A DNA stretch of 64,000 nt, from the NCBI GenBank assembly GCA_963920665.1, contig OY987263.1:39033218-39097217 (forward strand). The letters run 5' to 3'. The notes under the pieces are model-generated. The model ran no database searches and was not told the origin of the DNA. It saw only the letters and a list, made by a program, of their open reading frames with translations. A program made the position numbers and the translations under genes. Origin of the DNA: Straminergon stramineum (Eukaryota > Streptophyta > Bryopsida > Hypnales > Calliergonaceae). Positions 1 to 12,344 of the stretch are shown piece by piece; the first letter of the stretch is position 1; every line of letters starts with the position of its first letter.

Positions 1-58
1 ATTTAACTTCAAAGTATTGTTGACACCAAAATTTGGTGCCTTGCCCATGTAGGGGTCA
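1..58. mobile_element. Right end of a TTAA-bounded inverted-repeat element (family a), cut by the window edge
   Basis: These bases match the last ~60 bases of the element at 56228-56872: both run from 'taacttcaaagt' through 'ggtgccttg' to a terminal '(t)aggggt'. The terminus here is decayed (GGGGTCAA in place of GGGGTTAA). Only the right end lies in the window. The assignment rests on similarity to two fuller copies in this window (19893-20564 and 56228-56872). Confidence 0.7.
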
Positions 59-826
59 AGACCCACAAAACAACAATTTGACATGCTGCATACATGATGG
101 GTTCTTTTTTATTACCACTGGATCTTCGTACCTACAGTATAATTAAAAAAATTGATGTAAGTGGAATCTTGGTCTTCAAATATTCCATATAAATTAATGA
201 ACAAAGAAATATTTCATAAAAATCACACATAGCCAGTGCCTTCAATGAAATATATTCAAATATCAAGATGATAGCAATATAAGTAATGAAAAATATATAA
301 TACCCCTGTATCCAGGTCCCTGTATACCCACCCATACTCTACAAGTCTACCTGGGGAGCCCATCCTGATACCCAAACAACACGGGACCTTACCAGAAGTC
401 ATGAAAACTGATAAATCCAGCAAGTTCTGATAACACCCCCTGGTAACACCCAATTATGGGCCCATCATCCTATCCACCCCGTAGGCGTGGCCCACCCCTT
501 ACCCACCACGTGTCTCAAAAACCGAGGGTCCAAACCCCATTCCCGGAAATGCCAACTCAGAACATTCTCAGGTCGACGCGGATTCCCACCGGTTAGAGCC
601 CATCCCGAAACGCCACGTCGCCACTCCAGCAATAGTGGTCTATCTTCGCTGACGAAGCATCCCCTTCCTTCTCTCGATCGTCGCCGATCAAATCTTTGCT
701 TCTCCAGCCAAGAGCAAGTTGCAATTGTTCACGAAGTCCGTACAATCCTACAGTAGGGATTGCTGTCTGAGAATTTTGCACGCAGACATTTTCTCCCGAG
801 AGATTTGTTCCGAGAGATTGTTGGCC

Positions 827-3800
827 ATGGCCATGGCGACTTCGACGTCATGGTTGCAAGCCGCGAAGACGACGGTGCCATCCATGTTGGGCACACCACC
901 AGCTCGCAGAAGCTCCAGGAAGGCTGTTGGGATGATTCCGCGGGCGGAGAAGAGTGAAATCACGGAAACGGAGGTGGAGAATCCGGCGCCTGCGGCGTCC
1001 TCTGTGCCGGAATCGACCGTGAAATCGGATTTCAAGGGAGGGAGGTTTGCCGTCCGGTCGGATATGATTGGCGCAGTGTTGGGTGGCGCCTTGAGTTTGC
1101 CGTTTCGACTTGGGTCTGGCGCTCTTGTGAAAGGGTAACAGACGGATTTCGCCATTCTTGTCTTCTTGAGAGTGCATTGTGTGATTTTGTACTCAGGCTT
1201 GGACTACTGAAATTTTTAATCTCCTTCCTTCCAACCACATTATAACAACATTAGGGTTTCCATTCATCTACCACTTTGAATGAGGGTTTAGAGGGTGTTG
1301 ACCTTGTTTCTATGAAAGGGTAACAGGCGGATTGTGCCATTCATGTCTTGAGAGTGCATTGTGCGGTTTTGTAATCAGGCTTGTACTCTTGAAATTTTGA
1401 GTTTCCTTCACTCCAACCCCATTTTAACAACATTAGGGTTACCATTCATCTACCACTTTGAATGAAGGTTTAGGGGATGTTGACCTTGTTTCCGTGAGTA
1501 GGTATGTTGAATCTAGTGAATAATGTCGTGAATTGGTACTTGCAAGCCCTTTTTTTTGTTTCAATCGTGAATCTGAGAAAGGGTTGAAATTTAAGGAAAT
1601 CTCTGATTTATCAAAATTTGACGATTGCGAGCAACATGCAGATACAAGATCGAAAATCGTCCCGCTGCAGAAGTTGCAGGCGACAAATATGCCATTCCAT
1701 TCGCAGGTATACAGTTATGTAGGGTAATATAATTCAAGGTATTTAGAGTTTTCTTAGTGATGAAATTTCTTGAGTGACTAATCTTGAAAAGGTATAAATT
1801 CTGTGCAGTTCAAGTCAGATCAGACTCTGCGTGACTTTTTGCTCTGCGTTTCTGCACTGTGCATGGCTGAAGAGCTATTGATTTTCGTTTTTAGAATCGA
1901 ACAGTTGCTTCCTCATATTACCATGAATTAATAGAGAACTTTCTTTGAGGTATTTTACAAAACGTAGACACGTTAAACCCTGATATTCATAACATCATTG
2001 AAAGTAGATTTTAATGACGATTCTGCCAATTGTAATGCCATTCAAGGCAGCTTCTTACAGAAACTCTGCCAATTGCATGGCGGTTAGATTCCTAGAATCC
2101 CTCTAGGGTGGATTCTTTACTACAGTAGTAATGGTTGCAACTGAGCACTAAATGTTTTGTTGTATGCTAGAGAAAATAAGATGGATATAGGTGCCACGTT
2201 CATCAAACAATTTTGCGTCTTAGTACATGTTTACTACTGAGCAATATCCCTCTCATCGGCCCTGCCCCGAAGACCTAGTAGATCTGATCAAAGACAGTTT
2301 TTTTGGTCCTTCTCAGGTCGCAAATTTGTAGAGGTTGCCAATCCAGGGCCAAGACCTGAGAAACCCATCGAGATTTACGAGTTTGAAGGGTATGATAACT
2401 ATGCTAATTGCTTTCTAGCCATGCTAGATGCCAGATTGGTCTAGCACTGTGTTATTTCAGATTTACACGCAGATAGACTCGGTTGCAGTGTATCTCGATT
2501 GTATTTTCGAATGACAGACGGCATTTCTTTTATCACTATGTTATCAGTTTTTTCTTATGAGGTTTATCAAGTGTGGGAGTTTTACACAATTTTGTATACG
2601 TCCTGAAAGATTTGCTTGCGTGTGTGGATTCTACGACCTTGGCCGCATTCGATGCTGCTTGATGACCACAGTTGTCCTTTCTGCCGAAAGGTATGCTCTT
2701 CAAAACCTCGTGTTTTGCCAAACTTACTAGGGTCTGTATTTAGTTTTAGGGAGATTTATGTTTTTTTTCCAAATGGTTTCCATCGAGCATTGTCCGACTG
2801 TAGATATTAGTTTCAATAAATCACTAATGGCAAAAATTACTATTACGATGATGGTAAATTAGTGCCAAGTTAGTATTGACGTACTGTTCACCTCATAGTT
2901 GCCAGTGGAATATCAAGTTAGTGCCAAGGGCACGAACACCTCAAAACACTCTATTCATCAATGCATTACATTAACATCAACCCCCAAGCGCCCCAAAGTC
3001 CATATTTGGATGATGAATAGAGTGTTGAGGTGATGTTATTTTCCAATAGCTTCTCATTAATCCAAAGTGATGCGTGATACCTTAAAAATCAACTTTGTTT
3101 TGGGTAAATGTTATGCTTGTACAAAGAAATATACCGTAGTATTCAAGAAATCACTAAAGGTGTCAGAAAATTAACCAAACATTATCTAAGTGTTAGCTTG
3201 ACATGAGAGCTGTATGAATCTACTGAATATTAACTCAATTGCCTATCTATTGCCTAATAACTTTCAAAAAATCTATCGGTATATTTTGATTCTTTTTCCT
3301 GATGTTACCTGTCCTAGTAGTTCTTTTCAGTTTTGCATAATGACCCGCGCTTTCTCGTTCAAGAGAGATTAATTCAGATCTTAATTTGGGATGAATAGGT
3401 GAGGGAGATCGTTTCCATCTTGGACATCGATGTGCTCTTCTATCCATGTCCGAAAAATGGTCCCAACTTCCGACCAAAGGCTAATCAGTTGGGTGGAAAG
3501 AAGATGTTCCCATACATGGTACGAGTTCAATTCCAATCCTGTCTGCGTATTGTTTCCTATGATACCATATATTTAAACTAGAAAGAATGATTCAGCGTAG
3601 TTGCGAACTTAATCACTCATTGTGGTTTGAAAGTTCAGCCCTTGAACTTATTCAGTATTTTCTCTTTCATGTTTACCAGGAAGGAATTATGTTTTAGTGT
3701 TAGATCACTAACTCCTCTCACTTCAATGGATTCGTATTGCAGGTTGACCCGAACACAAATGTCGCTATGTATGAATCAGACGACATCATCAAGTATTTGG

Positions 3801-5327
3801 TTGATAAATATGGTATGTTGCAATAGTTAAGATATGTTGCGTTCAAATTAACATAGTATTTTCTCAAGCATATATTTGAGCAGTTGCAGGTATAATCATT
3901 TCAATTTGACCTGAGCTTGGCACTTGGCAACTGAATCTGTGCAGGTGACGGAAAGGTCCCAGTTTTGCTCAACCTTGGCGTCTTGACGGTATATAGACCA
4001 AGCTTTTTAAGTAGCATCAGCTTGACTCTTGCGCACATGGTTCAGATGTTATTGACTGTAATTATTGTCCACATCGCTTGAACACATAAATGTATGTTAA
4101 ACGTAGACGTGCAGAGGAGTTCTTGAGGAGATTGTTGGTATTTTCTCTATGATAATTATTGACTTAAATGTATGATATCTTAAAACTAACTATTTGTTTT
4201 TTCGGGGAGTGCAGACAATTACAGCTGGCCTTGCACTAATCGGGCGTTTCGGAAAGGTGACTGACTGTTTTCTTCTACTCTTTGATGAGGTCAAATAAGT
4301 TCATTCCGATTTGCAAAGTACTCCGTACTAAAAGCGACCAATTCTTCATTTGATTCCAATTATGCTCCTTCCTATTTTTTTGTTCAAGGTAGTCCTTACC
4401 GGTTTTGCTGTTCCATTCGCAGGGCTCCACGTATGTTCCAGCTAAGCTCCCTGAGAAACCGCTCGAGTTGTGGGCTTATGAGGTGGGTCATTTTAATCCT
4501 GATTAATTATTATTTGCAAGTTTCATTTCGTAAATTGTCTAATTAGTCAAATCTACTGGAAATATCAGTTTATGTGGTTTCTGGTTCATGTATGTAATAA
4601 TTTTTTATAAATTCGGCTTGCATAAATTTCTGAGTTAAACTTTGTAACTAGAGCATATATACATGGTTTGCTGCTAAGTTGCATCCCTGTAGATCGTTGG
4701 TACATAATCTATAACCTCAAAGTCTCTCAAATGTGCAGATTTCTTGAATATGGCTCATGACCCTAACGCGTAATTCTAATTGAATTTGCAGTCTTCTCCT
4801 TTCTGCAAGATTGCAAGAGAGGCTTTGTCAGAGCTTGAGTTACCTCACATTTATCACAGGTGCGTACAAGACGCATCAATTACCCCTATGTTGTCCTGGA
4901 CTCTGCTGCAATGTTACGTATTTGTGACTACTCCAATGCATTTTTCTTATTGAAAGTCGATATTCGTTCAATTTACAAAGTCTAAACTTCTTCTGGAACG
5001 TGGCAGTTGTGCTCGAGGAAGCGCCAAGAGGGACTTGTTGTTACAGAAGACTGGCAAATTTCAGGTAAATATCTTGACCATTTTTGACGGTTGAAAATGG
5101 AATTAGGCATCTGATGTACGCTTTGTCTTGAGAGAAATATATCAATTTTTTTACCCGTATCCTGCAGTGATTAATGAGGTCATGAATCACAAGCTGAGAA
5201 CTGTTGTTGGTCATCTTTGCTGCTCCAGGTGCCGTATCTGGAGGATCCTAATACTGGTGCAGCGATGTTTGAGAGTCACGACATTGTGGAGTATTTAAGG
5301 AAAACATACGCTCTGGCTCAAGCCTAA
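827..5327 (+). CDS. Chloroplast two-domain thioredoxin/GST-N-fold protein (At5g03880-like)
   Basis: Exons: 827-1134, 1642-1706, 2317-2389, 2672-2690, 3399-3518, 3743-3812, 3945-3988, 4215-4256, 4423-4482, 4792-4859, 5007-5064, 5229-5327. All introns are GT-AG, phases agree, and the total is 341 residues, close to plant family members of about 340. Residues 1-70 are Ser/Ala/Arg-rich with few acidic residues at the start, as in a plastid transit peptide. A thioredoxin/glutaredoxin-like domain begins near residue 140 (PRPEKPIEIYEFEG) and carries CPFC at 150-153. A second, similar domain begins near 255 and carries SSPFC at 268-272, so it keeps one redox Cys. Each domain has the 'PYM/PYL-(V/E)DPNT' cis-Pro segment and a 'YES/FES' glutathione-fold signature. 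A short TITAGLALIGRFGK hydrophobic linker lies between them. The start was chosen at the first Met giving a transit-like N-terminus; an in-frame upstream Met exists at 719. The family is known only as thioredoxin-superfamily/GST-N proteins of plastids, so substrate and partner are unknown. The 19-base exon 2672-2690 encodes the CPFC motif almost alone. Confidence 0.93.
1128..1497 (+). repeat. 185-bp tandem duplication covering the intron 1 donor
   Basis: Two adjacent units (1128-1312 and 1313-1497) align along their whole length. Shared blocks include 'tgaaagggtaacag', 'gagagtgcattgtg', 'aacaacattagggtt' and 'cattcatctaccactttgaa'. The first unit contains the last bases of exon 1 and its donor (GG|GTAACA at 1134/1135). 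The second carries the same donor sequence at about 1319/1320. An in-frame TAA directly follows the first donor, so use of the second donor would end the protein at residue 103. Confidence 0.9.
2937..3032. repeat. Short foldback element inside intron 4 of the thioredoxin-fold gene
   Basis: Arms 2937-2960 (cacctcaaaacactctattc...) and 3011-3032 are inverted copies, about 22 paired bases with two extra bases in the left arm. The loop is about 50 bases and is richer in GC (ccccaagcgccccaaag). It looks like a small non-autonomous inverted-repeat insertion. Confidence 0.7.
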
Positions 5328-6034
5328 GAACGGACTATCTGTTCCATTTTTGAACTGAAGTTTGCTTATGGAACCAACTACCGCTTGCACATTTCGAACT
5401 TCTTTCATTGTAACGTACCAAGGACTGCAATTTGATTTTGTACTTTTATGAGAGTATATTTGGTACACCGTTTCCTTTTTCTTCGTCCTGTTTTTCTGCT
5501 GCAGATGATGTCGGCTGTCTGCATGGACCCCTGTTGTTGAATTTCATGGCAGGATTTCAGCGATCTCCTTAGGGTCTCCACGTTTGTGTTGGGTTCATTC
5601 AACTCTTTTCTTTGTATACAGACATACAGTACATGGTTTCTAAAGTGGCCTACGTATGCTAAACTTGTGAAGTGCCCTGGGCAGTCATCAGTTTTTATAT
5701 AAATGAATTACCGTACCTGTAGGGCAGGGTCGACAAAAAATAGTTATTTTTAAGAGAGGTGAAAAAAGAAAAATGAACTAGAGAATTCAACAAGAATTAA
5801 ATGATCAAGTTCTTGTAAACAAAGAAAATGTCCAGTGTTAGTTGGAAAATCTAAAATAAAGTCCAATTACCATCTACCAGAAAGAAGAAATTTGATGACA
5901 AAGTAAAGGAATTACTCCATTGACATTTTGAGGGAAAGATGGGTAGAAAGTTCATTTTTATAATAGAATTCATTGTTCATCATGATTGCCCAAAAGATAT
6001 GGAATAATTTGAAGATGAGAGCTTGACTGCTTAT

Positions 6035-6400
6035 TTTTAGAATGAAGAAATTGTGTTCAAATTAAAATTTAGACCTCATCTTGACATAGTAAAAAAACTT
6101 TGTATTAAGAAAAGTTGGGGAAATTAAGCTGACTTTCATCTCCAAAAGCTTGTTTGTGATTTTGAGATTTAAAAAAAAATTATCGAAAAAATTTAGAAAA
6201 GATTGAAAATGTCAAAAAAAATGTCCCATCCAACTCTTCTTTGAAATTTGTCCATAACTTTTGATTGAGGGCTCTAAATCTCAAATGGATTTTTGGAAAT
6301 GAAAGTTAGCTTCATTTCCTACATTAATCCAAAGTTTTTTGAAAAAAATTCTTCTTCTATGCCTAAATAAGGTTTGAAATTTTATTGTAAATACAAGTTC
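6035..6400. repeat. Imperfect long inverted repeat
   Basis: The left arm, about 6065-6175 (agctgactttcatctccaaaa, gattttgagattt), pairs with the right arm, about 6265-6385 (tctaaatctcaaatg, ttggaaatgaaagttagctt, aatccaaagtttttt). Pairing is interrupted, roughly 75 percent over ~110 bases. It resembles a decayed foldback element. It directly abuts the TTAA element starting at 6411. Confidence 0.6.
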
Positions 6401-6410
6401 TACTTTTGAC

Positions 6411-6676
6411 TTAACCCTTGAATGTCACAGGCCAAACAACAAAAATTGGAAACCTGAACAACCCTTTTGAACAACCCGGAATAGTTTGAAGTTGCCTCAT
6501 TTATTGAAGACTTCACTGTTGATTTGGAGAGCCAACTATTTGATCAGTATTGTTGTGCAAGTTTTGAAAGAATCTACCATTGGAATTTCAAATTATAGCA
6601 TTTGATGAACCCTAAATTTTAGAAAAGTTGTCTACTCACCATCCAAAAAATGTCCACTGTGACATTTAGGGGTTAA
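6411..6676. mobile_element. 266-bp TTAA-bounded inverted-repeat element (family a)
   Basis: It begins TTAACCCTTGAATGTCAC and ends GTGACATTTAGGGGTTAA, an 18-base terminal inverted repeat with two mismatches. There is no coding content. The ends share TTAACCC/GGGTTAA with the elements at 10549, 19893, 43163, 56228 and 58881. Confidence 0.8.
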
Positions 6677-8259
6677 CTATAAGCAATTAAGCTCTTACGA
6701 ATCCTAATTTGCATATGTTATATGGGTTGCTTTACTTCCTACCCCTCCACTTGTATAAGCAATTTGTCTTCTCTTCTCTAAGCACACAAAATTAAATGAC
6801 TTTTGAAGCTAGTTGTTGATTATTTTGAATTTTTAAAAATTTATTGTTGAATTCTTTAAAAATTAATTCTAAAATGTCAAATCTACTTTGGGAACTTTAA
6901 TTAATTATTTAACATCAATGTGCCAACCCTACCCTACAAATATGCTACTATGTACCAAAGATTTTTAGAATGTACACTATTAGTACATGATGACTACAAT
7001 GCATTTGTTAAGAGAGATTCCATGTGGAACCACCTTGCTAATCACATGCAAAGAAGCAAAATTGATCTAGGTCCAAAAAAAGATCACCCTTGAGTGCTTC
7101 TCTACATAGCAAATGCAAAATAATAAGCTAGCAAGCATAGAAGGAAAAAGTTCAAGGAACAAAATTAATAGTTGCCAAAAAAACATCAACTTATACCGTT
7201 CCTTTGCCTTTGCAATGTGTTATACAATCAGGTGCAATAAATAATCTTATAAATTGCCTTTTGTACCATTCATAAAATTTGCATAATATAGGATACAATT
7301 CACATTTTTTGTTTGCATAATTAACATTCAGTTCTTACTCAATCCCAACCAAGCATACCAAATTTCAGTTTTGAAAAACCCAAACTCCCTTTTTCAATCA
7401 ATTAGCATGACTATTAAATTAAGTAATTCACCAAAAATGGAATTTTGGTTTTTGAACCTGAAATTTGGTATACTTAAACTTAATTGGGATTGTAAGAATT
7501 GAATGTCAACTATGCATAATGAAAAATGTCACTTGTATTCTATGTTATGTCAAAAAAGTTGAATGGCACAATAGACAATTTGCAAGATTATTGAACCCAA
7601 CTGTACACAACAATTCTACATTCTATCTCTATTACAAATGTGACTGCTGTTGCTACAGCAGATGAATCCAACACCTAAAGTAATTTTCTGTGGTTTTACA
7701 ATGACGAAGAATACAACCAGGCCCCCGAAAATTCCAATGTTCTAACTTCAGGTCTCTTGTCCTACTCCCCTCTCAAATGAGGCCTAGAACATTGTACTAT
7801 TCCCAGCATGCAATTGAACAATTATTTATCCCTTCTACATGTAAAAGCTCTCAAGAACACTAGTTCTGCAAGATTTTTGTAACGACATCACCTGCTGCCT
7901 GGTACAAATATTGATGTGTTAAGAACGTGAGATTCCTCTTGAAACCTTTAATTCTCGACGCCCTTCATTACCTCTTCATCGTCAGTGGCAAGTTCTTCAG
8001 ACAGAAAAAAGGAAATAGTACAGATTGAATATACCAACAGTCAAACACAAGTGAATCTTAGCAGTGCAATTACAATTTCTTCACAAGGCATGAAACCAAG
8101 AGAGTTTCCAGACCCCAATGATCAGTTTATTCTCAAGGGAACTAATGCAACATTGAGTTCACCATGATACTTACAATGACGTTCACATATCGACTCAGCT
8201 AGAAATTAATCAAGAGGATATTCTACAAATTTATAAAACTCGCATATGCAAGTAATGGG

Positions 8260-10055
8260 TTATACAGAACGTTTATCATACACAAAGGGAGGGAATCTTA
8301 CTCCAGCGCGCATTACTATACTCAGGATGTTGGATTCATCATCAACAAGAGAATTGGATAATGACCTGGAGCGAGATCTTACAACATCCATGACTGTCTT
8401 AGGAAGGCTTCGGGCCCTCACTGGGGAGGCTTCTACTCTCTGGCGTTTCTGGTGTCCATACAGCTCTTCAGCATTGTGAACTCGTTTTAAGGATTCTGAG
8501 GGAGAGTTTGTGTCCCCGTTGCTTCTTGGCATCTGCTCCGAGTTTGAGGGTGTCCCCTCTGTCCCGATGTCGACTAAAGGCTGTGCTTTCTCTGATAACC
8601 CTGAACCACTATGGACTTCTACAAGAGGGATGTCTTTGGAACTTTGTTCTGGTTGCAGGTTGTGCTCTGTCGACCTAGAGTGCCTTGAGTCATCAATAGG
8701 AAGTGGAGGGTCACTAGGAAGAAGCTCGTCCTCTCCTCTCTCTTGCGACGTTAGCTCCCCTGTGAGTTTAATATTAGCGTTATTTACGGCAGGGGCATCC
8801 GTAACTAATTCATCTCGTCCACATCCTTGCTGTATTAGGTGGGGTTCCTCTGTGTCAACCCTTTCCCTATCTACGGTGGCAGGGTTATCAATAATCTCAT
8901 TCCTTTCCTCTGCCAATTGCATGTGCTGCACGGGCTCCTGCAGAAACAACACTCGATTTCCAGTCACATTCAACTTCATATATAAGCCCCTAACGGACCA
9001 AAGATTCATCGTTTGAGAAAGAATATTTTCAATTCATCATATTATGAAATTAATAGAATTCAGATGAGGCCATATCTTATATCACCAAAATCAGTGAAGG
9101 CCATTTCATGTTTTGGTCAAATAGAAAAAAAATCTTTGAAGGAAAAAATAACTCACATATGACCTACAAAACTACGACAAAAACATGAAACCCGATTTAG
9201 GCCTAGTCCTTTAGGGGATAGTGACTGCCTTCGTTCATCATAGACTACAAGGTCTTCGTGGAGAATGGCTGTTCCAGAGCAACTTTCGGGTATCTAATCA
9301 AAATTGATTCTTGAGAAAAGAATTCTGCAACGATGGTATAATACAGGGCAGGAGGAACATGTTCGCAGTACCTGAATTTGACTGAGAGACTCAAACGGCT
9401 GAGTCTCAACAGCTGGTTGCGTGAAGGGCTGCATACACGATTCCGCCAAAAGATCAGGAGCCTCGATCACAGCATTCTCTGGAATCGGGAAAAGCAATGG
9501 CAAATTGCATTTAGGCAGAACTTGAAACTCCGCTTCCGGGATCGTCTCCCGCCTGAGAATCTGCTGCTCTACATCCTCCGACGCCGTGAATTGAAAATCC
9601 ATGACTCCTCCGGCGGGCTGCGTGAGGAAGTCCGCACTCATCCCTAAATTTGCCCCGGGATCAGGCTGTTCTATATGTCCCTGCCAATCTTGACTCGGAC
9701 TCTGCGAGCGATCGCTCTCGAATGCTGCAACATAACTATCCTCCTTTGCCACTCCATCATCATTCCCCTCACCACCTACATTCGCCTGCTGCGGGCTGCT
9801 CGCCGGAGAAATCCATTCCACTGGCTCCTGTGTAAACCCTAAGTCGCCGTCGGACTCCGAAGACTCCGACCTGTCGTCACCTTCGTCATGCATTGGGGGA
9901 TTCGGAAGGGGAAAGCCGGCATTCTGACTGGGAGTCTCGTCCAAACTGTAGTGGCCATTGCGCTCCCATCCCCCGCGAAGATTAGCTAGCACCTCCTCTT
10001 GTGACACGGAGATGTGGCATTCCGATAAAATCGATGCCACGGATGTACCAGCCAT
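8260..10055 (-). CDS. Unrecognised acidic Ser-rich protein with C-terminal nuclear-localisation-like segment
   Basis: Exon 1 is 9372-10055 (228 codons, ends SLSQIQ, donor CAG|GTACTG). Exon 2 is 8260-8937 (acceptor TTTCTGCAG|GAG, continues EPVQHMQLAEE). The phase 0 junction gives 453 residues. The first ~230 residues are acidic and rich in Ser, Pro and Gln (DEGDDRSESSESDGD near residue 60). Residues ~385-410 contain KRVHNAEELYGHQKRQRVE, a plausible nuclear-localisation signal. The tail has LPKTVMDVVRSRSRSLS, then ESNILSIVMRAGVRFPP, the most domain-like part. I do not recognise the family. A strong donor-like GTAAGA at 8301-8296 (inside the codons for AGVR) could instead splice to an acceptor at 7995 and replace the last residues. 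The stop at 8260 with a TTTATT (AATAAA on this strand) near 8127 supports the unspliced end. The start Met is the first in a long open frame. Confidence 0.72.
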
Positions 10056-10548
10056 TGTTTGTTCCTCTCCGCAATCATGGAAATTCTACCACCGGAAATA
10101 CGAATACTTCCGCAATTGCGAATGAGAAGAGCTGCAATGCGAAGAATGCAGCCACACTGTCCATACTTTCGACGCCCCTTCGAATTCCGTAACTAAATTC
10201 GCTTCCAATGGTGCCGAAATTCAAATCGCCATAGCCTCTGATTGTGTACTACCGCTGACTGAAACTATAATTCTTCTTCACTCAAACTGTCGGAGGAGTA
10301 ATTGCTTCGGACGTCGAATCCCGTCCTTTCAACAAAGCTCTTTCGGTGTCAATGCAGGGGCACTGAAACCCTAAAGGAACTCCATTGAAGGAGGACGAGT
10401 GTGCTAAACTAGCGCTTTAGATGCTTCGGAGCCGGAGCGCCGAACTAGGGACGGATTGAGGGGCCTGAACAACCTCGAACCGAGCCGGCCTTCCATCCAG
10501 CCCCAAGTATAAAGTGGTGTTAAGGTTGTGTGCTCATGAAGCGACCCT

Positions 10549-10798
10549 TTAACCCCTCCAGGCCCAAGGAGCCTGTCTTGGGCCTCTCACCTGTTCAACG
10601 GGTCAAAGTTATAACTTCATTTTCCTATATTCTAAGAAGTACAACTAAGTGAATTTCATATTACGATGTTCATATTGAATGGGGAAGTTCAAAAGTACAA
10701 TTGACATCATTTAATAAGCTTGATGTACAATGCATATTGTCAATCAAAGTTTAAACTTGTGAAAAAGTATAGAAATTGCTTGGGCCTTGAGGGGTTAA
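10549..10798. mobile_element. 250-bp TTAA-bounded inverted-repeat element (family a)
   Basis: The left end TTAACCCCTCCAGGCCCAAG and right end CTTGGGCCTTGAGGGGTTAA are inverted copies with two mismatches over 20 bases. The interior is AT-rich and non-coding. It lies about 500 bases upstream of the start codon of the minus-strand gene at 8260-10055, so it sits in that gene's promoter region. Confidence 0.8.
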
Positions 10799-11263
10799 GG
10801 GCCAGTCAACCTTTTTGATGGATTTCAAAGATTCATGAAAGTATTTTTCCTTCTTTTTTACTTGAAGGGAAACTACTGTAGAATCTAACACAAGTGGTTT
10901 CATATTTTTTGGAGCATTTCTGAAGTACTTATGAATTTCTAAAGAATTTTGTTGTAGGCACCTATTCTTGATCATAGGCCTTGCAAAAACCAACACACAA
11001 GTAGTTTGGAAAAAATATGGCATTATTAAAAACAAGCACTATGGCATGCATAAATTAATACACAAGTTTCCAAAATGCGATTGACCATTACGAAACTTAA
11101 ATGGACCCTAGATTCATTAGCATCTATAAGAAGGATCATTTTGAAAAATTCAAGGAACACCTATCTAGTGCCCACTTATTCAAAATGGACCTACCTTGGC
11201 TCTTGTTCCATCCATTGGCGAAATATGAATTGGTATCTGACAAATCTTATTACACTCTCACAT

Positions 11264-11807
11264 TAAGGTAGGAGGTGTAGAAATTGCCCATTCAAGAGAA
11301 TTTTGGCTTAGGATGCCTTTTATGCTGATCAAAGCATTTTCTAACAAATTTTCAGAGAAAGTAGAGAGGGAGACACATCCATCACAATTTGATTTGTAAT
11401 TTTCAGAGTTAAACTGCATTAGATATGATTTTCTAAAGATTAGAGTAGTAGGGTGCTTTTTGAGTCCATAGGTACTTCCATAAAATGTCAAACACTTGTC
11501 CTTTAATGGTGCATATGGAGTCCAAAAATGAAGGTGTGCTAACCTTAAACTACAACAACATGGTGCATTTAATTGTCTAGGATGATACAAAGTCTCCCAC
11601 CACTTATAACTCCACATTATGTATACTGAAATTTTGTCAACTTCCTAATCAAACTCAATCCCCAACCATTCCTAAAACTATGCAATGAGAATCCTAAATT
11701 AGCACCAATACTTCAATGGGCCATTTTTCATTCCTACAATGACAATTTTTTGGTACACTCCAGGAACAGTTCTTAGAACATGGGTAGAGTTTGCACCTCC
11801 TACCTTA
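11264..11807. mobile_element. 544-bp inverted-repeat element with TAAGGTAGGAGG ends (family c)
   Basis: The left end TAAGGTAGGAGGTG and right end CACCTCCTACCTTA are perfect inverted copies over 14 bases. The interior is AT-rich; its open frames show no family resemblance. Other copies with the same terminal bases lie at 13872-14163, 21078-21466 and 39997-40411. Confidence 0.8.
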
Positions 11808-12344
11808 TCGATAGTCCATTTAGTGACCATCACATATTCATATCAAAACCACTTACGCTCCATTATAGAGCTTCTTGTAGGGACGCTTTGAAGAAGAGGG
11901 TTGCAATAACAACTTATTCCTATAAACTGGAACTAGAAATTTGAATGAGGAACTGGACCAAGGAACTAGCAAAAAATTTATTTGTTTCCTAAATGAATAG
12001 GAATATTTTTGGTTTTATAAATTTTTTTGAAAATCATTCATCAAACATTTTTTGTTCTTCAAAGCATTTCAGAAAAATAATTTTAAAGGGGGGATTTCGT
12101 GGAGGATAAGGCATTAGCCAAATAAGGTGCTCCAAACATGAAGGCGCCCCTTGAAGGTGGATGACAACTTATTTGGAAGATGCTCGAAATGAAGTGGCCA
12201 TCATGAGGTAAAATTCCCTTACTTAAGGTGTCTTCTACAATGTAAAGTGCCTTGCTTCCTATGAGATTTGCATTAGGTCATTTTGTGCATTTGAGTGCCC
12301 AATGAATAGGGTGTTTGAAGCTAGCCGGATATCTAAAGCCAAAC

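Larger units (their letters stand above)
5640..7980. other. Gene-free AT-rich stretch between the thioredoxin-fold gene and the gene at 8260-10055
   Basis: No coding exon with plausible splice sites or family similarity was seen. The stretch holds an imperfect inverted repeat (6035-6400) and a small TTAA-bounded element (6411-6676), both listed separately. The 5' part, to about 5700, should contain the 3' untranslated region of the upstream gene; no AATAAA stands out there. Confidence 0.6.

Noticed and set aside
748..1155. Open frame of 135 codons on the minus strand over exon 1 of the thioredoxin-fold gene
   Set aside because: It is the antisense shadow of a GC-rich coding exon and resembles no protein.
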